From: Stenotrophomonas sp. BIO128-Bstrain
Lineage (GTDB): Bacteria > Pseudomonadota > Gammaproteobacteria > Xanthomonadales > Xanthomonadaceae
Length of the DNA: 64,000 nt
Direction of reading: 5' to 3'
Assembly: GCF_030128875.1 (NCBI RefSeq)
Contig: NZ_CP124620.1
Span: forward strand, 1,612,001 to 1,676,000
The notes beneath the pieces are model-generated. The model saw only the letters and a list, made by a program, of their open reading frames with translations. It was not told the DNA's origin and made no database searches. Positions 9,804 to 17,550 of this stretch are shown piece by piece. The translations under genes were made by a program, and so were the position numbers. Positions within the stretch are counted from its first letter, which is position 1. Every line of letters starts with the position of its first letter.

Positions 9804-9831
9804 TACAATTACATAGAAATACTACAGTTAC
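9804..9831. promoter_or_regulatory. Candidate response-regulator operator for the czc operon
   Basis: Two near-identical direct repeats, TACAATTAC (9804-9812) and TACAGTTAC (9823-9831), are spaced 19 bases start to start. They lie 32 bases upstream of the CzcI-like gene in an AT-rich patch. Tandem half-sites fit an OmpR-family regulator such as the one encoded at 336-1073. No experiment or alignment supports this yet. Confidence 0.35.
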
Positions 9832-9880
9832 GACACCGGACGCGCTGTCGGGTCCTGTTCAGGTTAGGGTGCCTAGAGGG

Positions 9881-10252
9881 TCAACCCAGCAGAACCAGGG
9901 CCCAAATGAGCGCCACGTTGCAAAGAGCCACGAACACAGCGCCCGAACCCATGTCTTTGGCGCGACCGGCCAGCTCATGGATCTCTGGGCCGTAGCGTTC
10001 GATAACCGCTTCGATGGCGGAGTTCAGCAGCTCCAAGGCCAGCACAGCCAGCACGCTCCCCATTAGAAGTGCTCGCTCTACCGCTGAGTGGCCCAGCAGA
10101 ATCGCTGCCGGTAGTGCCACCACGGCCGCGACAACCTCGAGTCGAAACGAGGATTCATGCAGCCAAGCTGATCGTAGTCCTTGGAGGGACCAGCGGAGCG
10201 CCTTGAAGACGCGGGCAATGCTCCGCGGACGATGACCGTACATATCTGCCAC
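9881..10252 (-). CDS. dgkA: Diacylglycerol kinase DgkA
   Basis: This 123-residue trimeric inner-membrane kinase phosphorylates diacylglycerol to phosphatidic acid. The family core is clear: an amphipathic N-terminus, catalytic ELLNSAIEAVIER near residues 73-85, EIHELAGRAKDMGSGAVF near 91-108, and three membrane helices. Length is normal. It lies 73 bases downstream of the phosphoethanolamine transferase gene. That transferase uses phosphatidylethanolamine and releases diacylglycerol, so DgkA is well placed to recycle the by-product. Some mcr-type colistin-resistance loci (mcr-3) carry the same pairing. Confidence 0.93.
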   Translation of the reverse strand: MADMYGHRPRSIARVFKALRWSLQGLRSAWLHESSFRLEVVAAVVALPAAILLGHSAVERALLMGSVLAVLALELLNSAIEAVIERYGPEIHELAGRAKDMGSGAVFVALCNVALIWALVLLG

Positions 10253-10285
10253 TGCGTTGCTTCCTTAATTTAGGACCCCAAGAGC

Positions 10286-10309
10286 CGCTGCTGGGCGCTT
10301 CCAGCAGCG
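10286..10309. terminator. Intergenic hairpin between eptA and dgkA
   Basis: A perfect 9-bp stem, CGCTGCTGG / CCAGCAGCG, with a 6-base loop lies between the eptA stop and the dgkA start. There is no T-run on either strand, so it may be an RNA-stability or partial-attenuation element rather than a full terminator. Confidence 0.35.
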
Positions 10310-10325
10310 TGCTCGTTGTCGCCCG

Positions 10326-12041
10326 TTATGGGGTGGACCCGGAGTTGATGGAACAACCGGAGAAAAGATTCAGGCTTTCGTCCAACGACTTCGTCCGGAC
10401 CTGCATGAGGCCGAGTACAGAATGGAAGAGGTTGTCGTGGCTGGCCGGCCGCTTTGATCGGTCCCGGACACATTGAAGGTCCAGGTTGTTGCTGCTCTTC
10501 ATGCCCTCGGACATCCACATGACCATGGGCACTTTGATCTGAGTGTCGGGAGCAATGGCATAGGGGAGACCGTGGAGATAGACGTTCGCCTCGCCCAGTG
10601 ACTCACCGTGGTCGGATACGTAGATCAATCCAGTGTCATGGCTTTGATCCTGCTCAAGCATGCGGATGGCCTTTCCTAAGAAGTCATCTGTTGCAAGAAC
10701 TGCGTTGTCATACGCATTGACGATCTGCTGGCGTGTGCACTTGCCCAGATCTGCATTGCGGCAGTCAGGCGTGAACCTCCTCAGAACCTCGGGATATCGC
10801 TTGTAGTAGCTCGGCCCGTGGTTCCCCAGCTGATGCAGAACGACCACAACATCACCCGGATTGTCATCGATCGCGTCATGCAATCCCCGCAACATGATCT
10901 CATCGCGGCACGCTTGGTCATCGCACAACCCATCCTTGATAGGCACGCGGAAGGACTCAAACGCCAGGTCCGCGCAAACCCCCTTACAACCTGTCTGGTT
11001 GTCCCGCCATAACGTCTTGATGCCAGCTCGCTCAAGCACATGAAGCAGCGACTCTGAGCCCCTGATCTTGTCTCGATCGTAGTCTCGCCTTCCATACACC
11101 GAGAACATACAAGGCACGGAAACTTCAGTATTTGACCCGCAGGCAGTCACGTCCGAGAAGTTGACAACGTCCGATGCCGCCAGCTGTGGCGTTGTCTGCC
11201 GGCTATATCCATTCAGTCCCCAGTTCTGCGCGCGAACCGTCTCGCCTACGACTATGACCAGAAAGTGTGGCTTCGCACCTGGTGGATGGGGCTTCATTCT
11301 GGCGTCCGGACCGACCACCTGAATCGGACCCCGTTCGGCTCGCGTCTGTTCTCGGACAACCTTGGCAATGGAAGCAAGATAGTTTCCGGGTGTTGCCAAG
11401 TACCTGACTGGCTTGTGGTTACGCATGAGCGAGGACAGGTTGTCGAACGAGGCGAAGGCCGCGCCAGTTATGACCACGACAGAAACGCCGAGCAGAAGGA
11501 CTCTAGCAAGTACGGCGCTCGCCAGACTGGAGGGACGCCGGATCCGAACCGTACATGCCACGACGGCTGGAAACACGCCTTTCATCAACACCGCAAGGAA
11601 GAATCCCCAGGTCAGCAGCTCGCCAGCCTCTGCGCTGTCAGTCTTCAGCACGTTTCGCACCATGCTTGCATCGAAGTAGACGCTGTAATTGTCTGAGTTG
11701 TAGGCGGCAGCAGCGGACACGACAAGAAGCAAGGAAACGACGGGCTTTACCGTCCATCGAGTGCACAACAACCCAAGAAAGAGTACGTTCAAGGAGGTAA
11801 GAATCGCTGCCGTTGACAAGAGAAGCAGCGCACGGGCCGCTCCATCAACACCACTCTTGGCGATGACCTCTGCAAAGAAGGCGTTGTTGAGGAACAACGT
11901 GAAGTACAACGCCACAACGATGATCAGAGTACTGATCCCCAGCTGAGGTCCCCTGACATGCCTCCCAAGCCGACCGAGTGGATCTGAGACAGCTCGGCCT
12001 TGCCGATCACTCCGGCTGAAGCATTTTTTCAAGTAGTCCAT
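10326..12041 (-). CDS. eptA: Lipid A phosphoethanolamine transferase (EptA/MCR family)
   Basis: This 571-residue inner-membrane enzyme transfers phosphoethanolamine from phosphatidylethanolamine to lipid A. The modification lowers surface charge and reduces polymyxin binding. Five hydrophobic segments fill the first ~200 residues, then comes the alkaline-phosphatase-like periplasmic domain. The nucleophile is Thr268 in VVGETVRAQNWGLNGYSR. The metal-site motif SDHGESLGE lies near 475 and a conserved LHG follows. Cys residues of the soluble domain (ACGSNTEVSVPCMFS, CKGVC, CDDQAC) match the family's disulfides. It sits between an ArnT-like gene and dgkA, with no regulator beside it. Confidence 0.92.
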   Translation of the reverse strand: MDYLKKCFSRSDRQGRAVSDPLGRLGRHVRGPQLGISTLIIVVALYFTLFLNNAFFAEVIAKSGVDGAARALLLLSTAAILTSLNVLFLGLLCTRWTVKPVVSLLLVVSAAAAYNSDNYSVYFDASMVRNVLKTDSAEAGELLTWGFFLAVLMKGVFPAVVACTVRIRRPSSLASAVLARVLLLGVSVVVITGAAFASFDNLSSLMRNHKPVRYLATPGNYLASIAKVVREQTRAERGPIQVVGPDARMKPHPPGAKPHFLVIVVGETVRAQNWGLNGYSRQTTPQLAASDVVNFSDVTACGSNTEVSVPCMFSVYGRRDYDRDKIRGSESLLHVLERAGIKTLWRDNQTGCKGVCADLAFESFRVPIKDGLCDDQACRDEIMLRGLHDAIDDNPGDVVVVLHQLGNHGPSYYKRYPEVLRRFTPDCRNADLGKCTRQQIVNAYDNAVLATDDFLGKAIRMLEQDQSHDTGLIYVSDHGESLGEANVYLHGLPYAIAPDTQIKVPMVMWMSEGMKSSNNLDLQCVRDRSKRPASHDNLFHSVLGLMQVRTKSLDESLNLFSGCSINSGSTP

Positions 12042-12204
12042 TTGTTTTTCCGTTTGATGGACCCGCAGACGCGCTCATGGCGAGTACGCCGGCGCTGTGC
12101 AAACCGAAGTCGCTGTGCTCGCGGGTCTACTTAAGGGGCGCTCAGAGGGGCAGTACAGGTGCAAAGGACCTGACGCCCTCGACACTCGGAAGCGGCGGCG
12201 AGGT

Positions 12205-13896
12205 CTAGCGAATTGAGGTTTCGCATGTCGATAGAGCTCCAGCCGGAATGAGCCACCAGGTTCTTCGATTGGCTACTCCAAACTGCAAGGATGGATCCGG
12301 CCTTCGATCACCGCAGTTCTCTAGCACCGACCCCTCAATGAGCAGCCAACGCACGTCCTGGCGCTCCTGCTGCCAACTCAATGCCGTGGCAAGCTGCTGC
12401 CTAGCAGGCCGATTGAAGCCGAACTCCGCCGTGGCTGATTGCGACATGAGCAATTGCTGCTCGCGCCAACCGACCAGTCCCAGTTGCGCCGAAGGTCCGA
12501 TGCGTGTGCTCACCTGTTCCATGAGCCCCCGGGATGAGCTTGCCTCGTTCAGGACGCTGGGACCCGCAAACCCGTAGACGACCCAAAAACCACTCATCCC
12601 CGTGAGCAGCCCCTTCCAGGCGCTGCCTGAAAGTGAGAGAGCCGCACCAACCAGCAAGGGCAACGAGGCGAGGAGGACCAGGATGGCGATCGAGTGCGAG
12701 TCCTCACTAGAGCCACGCTCAGTGAGAAGCTTCACTTCGAACCGAGGGTTGGAAGCGAGCATCCATATCCCCAAGGTCGCCGTTGCCGTACCCAGGAGCG
12801 AGACAAACGCGGTCGCCAATCTTCGTACTCCGACTCTTCCGACAATGTCTGGAAGAGACGCAGCGAGCGCCAAGCACAGCATCGGCAGGCCGGGGAGGAT
12901 GTACATGTCTCGCTTTCCTGCAGGAACTGAAAAGAACAGTACGATCAGGGCGAGGCTGCCGACCGGAAGCCATAGACGTTCGTCAAAGCGACAAAGCCCT
13001 TTGTAGAGGCTTGGCCCCGCCCAGGGAAGAAGGGCGATCGTTGGCAACCACGACGTAGCTATAACTACGAGGAAGTACCACGGTGCCTGGAAGTGATGCC
13101 ATGAGTTTCCGTAACGCTGGATCGTCTGGCGGAACAGGATGTTACGCGCGTACTCAAGGTTCTCTTGGGTGGGGTGGATCCATACAGCGATCAGCATCGG
13201 AATGAGCCAGATGCCAATCGCGACCAACAAGGCCAGGGGTCCCAGCCACGCGCGTCGATCACCTATCCAAGAAGCACTCATCTTCCTGGAAAACGTCAGC
13301 GCCAGGGCTGGAACCAGCATGAAGAGTGCAATCACTCCCACGCCCTTGGTGATCACTCCCAACCCGGCCGCAAACCACGCCACGGTCCACATCCGCCAAT
13401 CCGGACCGCGAACAATGTGCCGAATGAGGCCGTAGTGGGCCAAGGTGACCCATGCAAGCAGCAGGGGATCGATCTGCGCGCGCTTCATCTGCAGAGTGAA
13501 CTGCACGGCGAGGAGTAGCGCCCAACCTGCGTAGATCCCGGCCTGCTTGGACCACAAGCGCCGTCCTAGGTCGTAGGTCATCCACACACATGCGATACCT
13601 GACAGCACCGAGGGAAGCAGGAAGGCAATCCTGAGATTTCCGGTCAGCTGCAGCAGGGCAGCCTGGATCCACATGAAGAGCGGAGGCTTGTCTGCGTACA
13701 GCTCTCCACCGCGGCGTGGGAACAGCCAGTTTCCGCTGTCCACCATTTGGGAGGCAACCAAGGCGAATCTCGGCTCATCGGCAGGCCAAGGGTCGCGCAG
13801 GCCCAGGCCCGCACCGAGGACCACCGTAGCGGTTGCCATCAGCAGTGCCGCTTGACCGCGCGGAGTTCGGAGGTAGGTAGATATTGAGAGGGGCAT
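12205..13896 (-). CDS. ArnT-like lipid-A glycosyltransferase (GT83, PMT fold)
   Basis: This 563-residue polytopic membrane protein is of the undecaprenyl-phosphate-sugar:lipid A transferase type. The first periplasmic loop holds the signature LRDPWPADEPRFALVASQM followed by GELYADKPPLFMW (about 33-75). This parallels ArnT's Asp-Glu pair and KPPL motif. About ten to twelve hydrophobic helices follow, with a soluble C-terminal tail from about 440. True ArnT adds 4-amino-arabinose and needs arnBCADEF. None of those genes is here, so the transferred sugar is uncertain and I give no symbol. Its place beside eptA and dgkA suggests an envelope-charge role. Confidence 0.8.
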   Translation of the reverse strand: MPLSISTYLRTPRGQAALLMATATVVLGAGLGLRDPWPADEPRFALVASQMVDSGNWLFPRRGGELYADKPPLFMWIQAALLQLTGNLRIAFLLPSVLSGIACVWMTYDLGRRLWSKQAGIYAGWALLLAVQFTLQMKRAQIDPLLLAWVTLAHYGLIRHIVRGPDWRMWTVAWFAAGLGVITKGVGVIALFMLVPALALTFSRKMSASWIGDRRAWLGPLALLVAIGIWLIPMLIAVWIHPTQENLEYARNILFRQTIQRYGNSWHHFQAPWYFLVVIATSWLPTIALLPWAGPSLYKGLCRFDERLWLPVGSLALIVLFFSVPAGKRDMYILPGLPMLCLALAASLPDIVGRVGVRRLATAFVSLLGTATATLGIWMLASNPRFEVKLLTERGSSEDSHSIAILVLLASLPLLVGAALSLSGSAWKGLLTGMSGFWVVYGFAGPSVLNEASSSRGLMEQVSTRIGPSAQLGLVGWREQQLLMSQSATAEFGFNRPARQQLATALSWQQERQDVRWLLIEGSVLENCGDRRPDPSLQFGVANRRTWWLIPAGALSTCETSIR

Positions 13897-13900
13897 TCAA

Positions 13901-13920
13901 GCCGCCTTCTTAGAGGCGGC
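13901..13920. other. Inverted repeat just upstream of the ArnT-like gene
   Basis: A perfect 7-bp stem, GCCGCCT / AGGCGGC, with a 6-base loop begins four bases upstream of the start codon, exactly where a Shine-Dalgarno would sit. No other good ribosome site is visible. The hairpin could mask translation initiation or be the stem of a weak terminator for the gene at 14060-14380. Confidence 0.35.
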
Positions 13921-14059
13921 ACGGTGCCGTTCGGCGACTGCGCGAGCAGGCACGCGTCGGCCGGACGCACAAAGCGCCCAGAAACAAGATGTGATCATGG
14001 AAAGATCCGCTAAGGGTGATCGCAGAAGGACGAACAGGCGCCTAGCGCCTGGGTCGCGA

Positions 14060-14380
14060 TCAAGCCCTGGGAGGTCTAATCAGCCTGTCGGGGGTGTGGG
14101 GCGCCACGGGCCGCTCGTAGAACACGTGCCCACCCTCATCCAGTGGCGCCTCGCCCGGCGCAAATCCGTTAGACGCCACGAATGCACTGCTGTGATGGCA
14201 ATGACCATGACCACAGGCTGGGTGTGCCTTGTCGGAGTGCCTCTCGCCTGGCCCTGCTACTTCCTGATGGGACTGCTCTTCAGAGAAACAGACCGAAGCA
14301 TCGACGACAGGCACTATTACCAGCACTGCAAGTAGCAGTGCCAAGGCGTAGCGCTTGGCGTGGATGGCAAGGGAAGTCAC
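14060..14380 (-). CDS. Second small exported His/Cys-rich CzcI-like protein
   Basis: This 106-residue protein has a hydrophobic signal (ALALLLAVLVIVPVVDAS, about 12-29). The mature part is His/Glu rich with the cluster ACGHGHCHHSSA near 55-66. The C-terminal RLIRPPRA is close to the tail of the CzcI-like protein at 9425-9772. It is the most upstream gene of the island's minus-strand run, and 163 bases separate it from the ArnT-like gene. Periplasmic metal binding is inferred from the ligand cluster. Its pairing with lipid A genes rather than a pump is unusual. Confidence 0.7.
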   Translation of the reverse strand: MTSLAIHAKRYALALLLAVLVIVPVVDASVCFSEEQSHQEVAGPGERHSDKAHPACGHGHCHHSSAFVASNGFAPGEAPLDEGGHVFYERPVAPHTPDRLIRPPRA

Positions 14381-14453
14381 GTGCTGCTTCGACCCATACG
14401 GACGTGGCCGGGAAGATACCTTGCATCATAGTTCTCAGCAAGCTGAGGCTTGT

Positions 14454-15164
14454 TCATGTTCTGCCCGGGCCCGGGCGGGTGGAGCGGGAGCGGCCGAGCA
14501 CCTTGCCACCAACTGGATCCAAGGCCAGGTCTGCACCTTTCCCGCCGGTGCCTCTCAGCACGCTTGCACGCAGATCATCTTCGGCCAGATCCACAACAAC
14601 CTCAGCACCAGACCACTTCGCTCGTTCAACCTCGGCGGCCGAGGAAACGACGGCACTCGGCATGGCTCCCAGCGCTCTGCTCATCTGGATCAGTGCGTGT
14701 CCCACGGACCCGGACGCTCAAGAGATCAGCACTGTCTGCCCGTCCTTCACCTGTCCAATGCGGGTCAAAGCCTGGTAGGCGGTGACGTAGTTGATGGGAA
14801 AGGCGGCCCCCTGATCCAGGGTGATGGAATCAGGAAGGCGGATGATGCGCTTGTCCTGCACCAATGCCCACTGCTGCTGCAGGCCATCCTCAGTAACGCC
14901 GAGTGCGGCACCGCCGTAGATGGCCACGCGTGTTCCTGGCTCAAAAGCGCCGCTGTGTTCAGCAATACCGGCACCGTCATTAGTCAGCACCAATGGTGCG
15001 CGTGCGTGCTCGACAATACCCGCGAGGACCTGGCTTGAAAGTGGGTTAACGGTAGCAGCGTGCATGCGAACCAACGTGTAGCCCTCACGTGGCGACGGTA
15101 CTGGCCGTTGTTCAATGTGCATGGTGGGCGCAGGGCCGAATGAACTGGCTACGACTGATTTCAT
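14454..15164 (-). pseudogene. Truncated quinone oxidoreductase-like (MDR family) pseudogene
   Basis: The frame starts at 15164 (MKSVVASSFGPAP) and encodes the N-terminal GroES-like part of a zinc-independent medium-chain dehydrogenase (NADPH:quinone reductase type). Near codon 149 the expected glycine-rich NADP loop (ISGASGSVGHALIQ) reads IS-stop-ASGSVGHALIQ, because GGA has become TGA (14718-14720). The same frame then continues in recognisable form through GGKGADLALDPVGGKVLG. After about 14490 the protein sequence loses family character and stops at 14454, roughly 90 residues short of the usual ~325. One nonsense codon plus loss of the 3' end makes it a pseudogene. The break marks the edge of the metal/polymyxin island. 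Confidence 0.75.
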
Positions 15165-15264
15165 AAGTACTCCTGTTGGCGAATGCCGTGTAGACGGCGC
15201 CGCTGTGAGAGAGGGCTGGGCAGTGGAGACAGGGGCACCGAAGTGCTCGATATCAGCTATCGAT

Positions 15265-15782
15265 CTATGCAGGCATTTGCCGCATCACGGCGATGGCTTC
15301 GAGAACGGCATCCGCTCCCTGATAGAGGACTTCAGAGCTCACCGGCTGCAGCTGGCCAGCAGTCTGGAGATACAGCTTTAGAACGCCCCGGACCTGTTCA
15401 CTCTCCATCATGCGCTGAGTTTCATCGATGCGTTCGCAAGCCAAAAGGGCCAGCGCATCGTCAGCGTTGAGCTGCTCGGCAAACACCACTGGGTCAGAAG
15501 CGTATCCATGCCGCTCAAGGAAGCCGGACGTGATGGCCGCAGCGACCCTCGCGCTGCTGGTCTCCCGGCCGTCGATGTACCGCTGCCGCTGGAAGTGGTG
15601 GAGCAGCGGTAGCTCCAGGCGTCTGTCGAGGCCGCGCGCCAAGGTCAGTGCACGGGTCATCGGACCCGAATCGAAGCTGCCATGCGGACCGAGCAACACC
15701 TGCTGACGGTACGCCTCGCTGAATACCTGCCCGGTCAGTGCTTCAATCCTCTGATCGTTAGACCACGCGTACTCTGCCCATT
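15265..15782 (-). pseudogene. DsbA-family oxidoreductase, 5' end removed by IS element
   Basis: About 172 codons of a FrnE/DsbA-type thiol oxidoreductase remain. The segment NDQRIEALTGQVFSEAYRQ and the following helical region match the insert domain of these proteins. The frame runs into the left end of the IS at 15783, so the N-terminal thioredoxin part with the CxxC active site (some 45-60 residues) is missing. It is not found on the far side of the IS. An open frame does continue into the IS to an ATG at 15819, but those residues are IS sequence. The product would lack its catalytic cysteines. Confidence 0.65.
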
Positions 15783-15845
15783 TGAATCGCCCAGGGTTCC
15801 GTAGACACCTCGCAGCCATAAACTATGGCTTAGGCGGAGGTGGTT

Positions 15846-16118
15846 ATGAGCACGAAGCGGTACACCGATGAGTTCAAGATCGAGGCGGTCCGACAGATCG
15901 TTGAGTACGGCCGTCCGGTAGCGGAGGTTGCCGAGCGACTGGGCGTGTCGATCCATAGTCTTTACGGCTGGAAGCGGCAACAAGGCAAAGGCGATGTTGG
16001 CCGGCGTGTCGAGCAGGACCAGAACGCGGAAGTGCGCCGCCTCAAGGCTGAGCTACGCAGGGTCACTGAAGAGCGAGACATCCTAAAAAAAGCCGCCGCG
16101 TACTTTGCAAAGGGGTAA
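15846..16118 (+). CDS. IS3-family transposase OrfA
   Basis: This 90-residue DNA-binding subunit begins MSTKRYTDEFKIEAVRQ and carries a helix-turn-helix (AEVAERLGVSIHSLYGWKRQ). It ends with a leucine-zipper-like helix (NAEVRRLKAELRRVTEERDILKK). An upstream GTG at 15840 is possible. I prefer the ATG at 15846, which has GGAGG five bases ahead. Alone, the protein is typically an inhibitor or terminal-repeat binder. Frameshifting near its end makes the OrfAB transposase. Confidence 0.9.
   Translation: MSTKRYTDEFKIEAVRQIVEYGRPVAEVAERLGVSIHSLYGWKRQQGKGDVGRRVEQDQNAEVRRLKAELRRVTEERDILKKAAAYFAKG
16085..16092 (+). promoter_or_regulatory. Programmed -1 frameshift site of the IS transposase
   Basis: A run of seven A then G lies in the phase A AAA AAA G relative to orfA. 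OrfB is in the -1 frame, and after a slip here the reading continues without a stop into orfB (giving ...RAKYAFMKQHADEF). This is the standard IS3 arrangement. Confidence 0.8.
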
Positions 16119-16135
16119 GAGCAAAGTACGCCTTC

Positions 16136-16987
16136 ATGAAGCAACACGCAGATGAGTTCGGCCTCGCGGCGATGTGTCGGATGCTTGGCGTCCATCGCAG
16201 TGGCTACTACGCCTGGCTAAAAGAGCCGGCAAGCGCTCGCGACAAGGACGATCAGCGGTTGCTCGGCCTAATCAAGCACAGCTGGCTGGAAAGCGGCTCT
16301 GTGTATGGCCACCGCAAAGTGACCACAGATCTGCGCGAGCTTGGCGAGACGTGTAGTCGTCATCGCGTGGCACGCTTGATGAAGAGCGAGGGGCTGCGGG
16401 CAATGGTCGGCTACGGTCGGCGACCACGCCCATTGAGCGGCCCTGTTGGATCAGTCGCCAAGAACGTTCTGGCTCGCGGCTTCAAAGTCAGTGAGCCAAA
16501 TCGCGCGTGGGTCACGGACATCACCTACATCCGCACGTACGACGGCTTCCTGTACTTGGCGGTAGTGCTTGATCTGTTTTCGCGTCAGGTCGTTGGATGG
16601 GCAACCCGACCAACTCAACATACGGACCTGGTTTTGCAGGCGCTATTGGCTGCAGTGTGGCGGCGCAAGCCAAGCCCCGGGCTTCTGCTTCACTCCGACC
16701 AGGGAACCCAGTTCACCAGCGAAGACTGGCAGAGCTTCCTGCGCGAGCACGACATCGTGTGCAGCATGAGTCGACGAGGAAACTGCCATGACAACGCAGC
16801 GATGGAGAGCTTCTTCCAGCTACTGAAGCGGGAGCGTATTAAGCGGAGGATCTACAGCAATCACGACGAGGCACGGGCCGACGTCTTCCAGTACATCGAG
16901 ATGTTCTACAACCCAAAACGGCGGCACAGTTCCAACGACGGGCTGTCCCCGGTAGAGTTCGAGAAGCAGTACGCACTAAACGGCTGA
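16136..16987 (+). CDS. IS3-family transposase OrfB (DDE integrase domain)
   Basis: This 283-residue frame from the ATG at 16136 is normally expressed as the C-terminal part of OrfAB. The HTH_21-like start (CRMLGVHRSGYYAWLKEP) and the rve catalytic core are intact. The triad is Asp in AWVTDITYI, Asp in LLHSDQGTQF and Glu in NAAMESFFQLLK. The C-terminus YNPKRRHSSNDGLSPVEFE is typical. The element looks intact and capable of activity. Confidence 0.92.
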   Translation: MKQHADEFGLAAMCRMLGVHRSGYYAWLKEPASARDKDDQRLLGLIKHSWLESGSVYGHRKVTTDLRELGETCSRHRVARLMKSEGLRAMVGYGRRPRPLSGPVGSVAKNVLARGFKVSEPNRAWVTDITYIRTYDGFLYLAVVLDLFSRQVVGWATRPTQHTDLVLQALLAAVWRRKPSPGLLLHSDQGTQFTSEDWQSFLREHDIVCSMSRRGNCHDNAAMESFFQLLKRERIKRRIYSNHDEARADVFQYIEMFYNPKRRHSSNDGLSPVEFEKQYALNG

Positions 16988-17016
16988 CGACTGTCTAGAA
17001 AACCCTGGGCGATTCA

Positions 17017-17550
17017 TACAGCTGCATTTGAACCCGGCGCACCCAGGCGATCAAAGGGCGGAACTTTGTTCATCCAGACAACTAACACCCAGAAATATCT
17101 GCGATGGCTTACGGCGGTCCAACAATGTCTGCCTCGCGAACCAGAATCTCTACCTCAACGGGGCAGAATTGTCTGATGACGAACACTGATCGTGATGAAT
17201 CGCCGGTCGCGCATCGGCAATGGCGCGCTCAATTTTTGCTCGGAACCACTGGTTGTAGCTCTCGGCCACAGCTGACTCAGATTTGGAACTGCTGAAATTG
17301 AACCTGACCATGGAGGAACCGTACGCCAACCGTCTTACGAACAGGGTAGAAGGCAGCTACAGCCGACACTTCCTTATTTAGGATGATGTCCCTGAATGCC
17401 TCAAAATTCCCAATGAAATCAAGAAGGGGCACAATCCTAAGCAAAAGGACAAGAATCAGGAAAACTGACACAAGACTTGATCCAGAGCCAGACCCACGAA
17501 AGACGGCGCATCATTCATTTCGCATAATGTATATTATGTAAGACTCCGGC
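17017..17550. other. Low-GC stretch without a supported gene
   Basis: These 534 bases right of the IS are AT-richer than the neighbours. The only notable frame is a 64-codon minus-strand one (17277-17471, GTG start) with a hydrophobic N-terminus (VFLILVLLLRIVPLLDFIG). It could be a gene remnant, but it has no recognisable family and no good ribosome site. The missing 5' part of the DsbA-like gene is not here. Confidence 0.4.

Larger units (their letters stand above)
15783..17016 (+). mobile_element. IS3-family insertion sequence (1,234 bp)
   Basis: The ends are imperfect inverted repeats of about 26 bases, beginning TGAATCGCCCAGGGTT and closing with the complementary AACCCTGGGCGATTCA. The termini are TG...CA as usual in IS3. 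Inside are two overlapping-phase frames, OrfA (HTH plus leucine zipper) and OrfB (DDE integrase), joined by a slippery A7 run. Flanks are CCATT on the left and TACAG on the right, so no 3-4 bp target duplication is present. It interrupts the DsbA-like gene. Confidence 0.93.

Noticed and set aside
9773..9880. MerR-type dyad in the czc promoter
   Set aside because: No inverted repeat of MerR/ZntR form with a 19-20 bp spacer was found. Only direct repeats are present.
15770..17030. Target-site duplication of the IS element
   Set aside because: Flanking bases (CCATT and TACAG) do not match at 3, 4 or 5 bases, so none is claimed.
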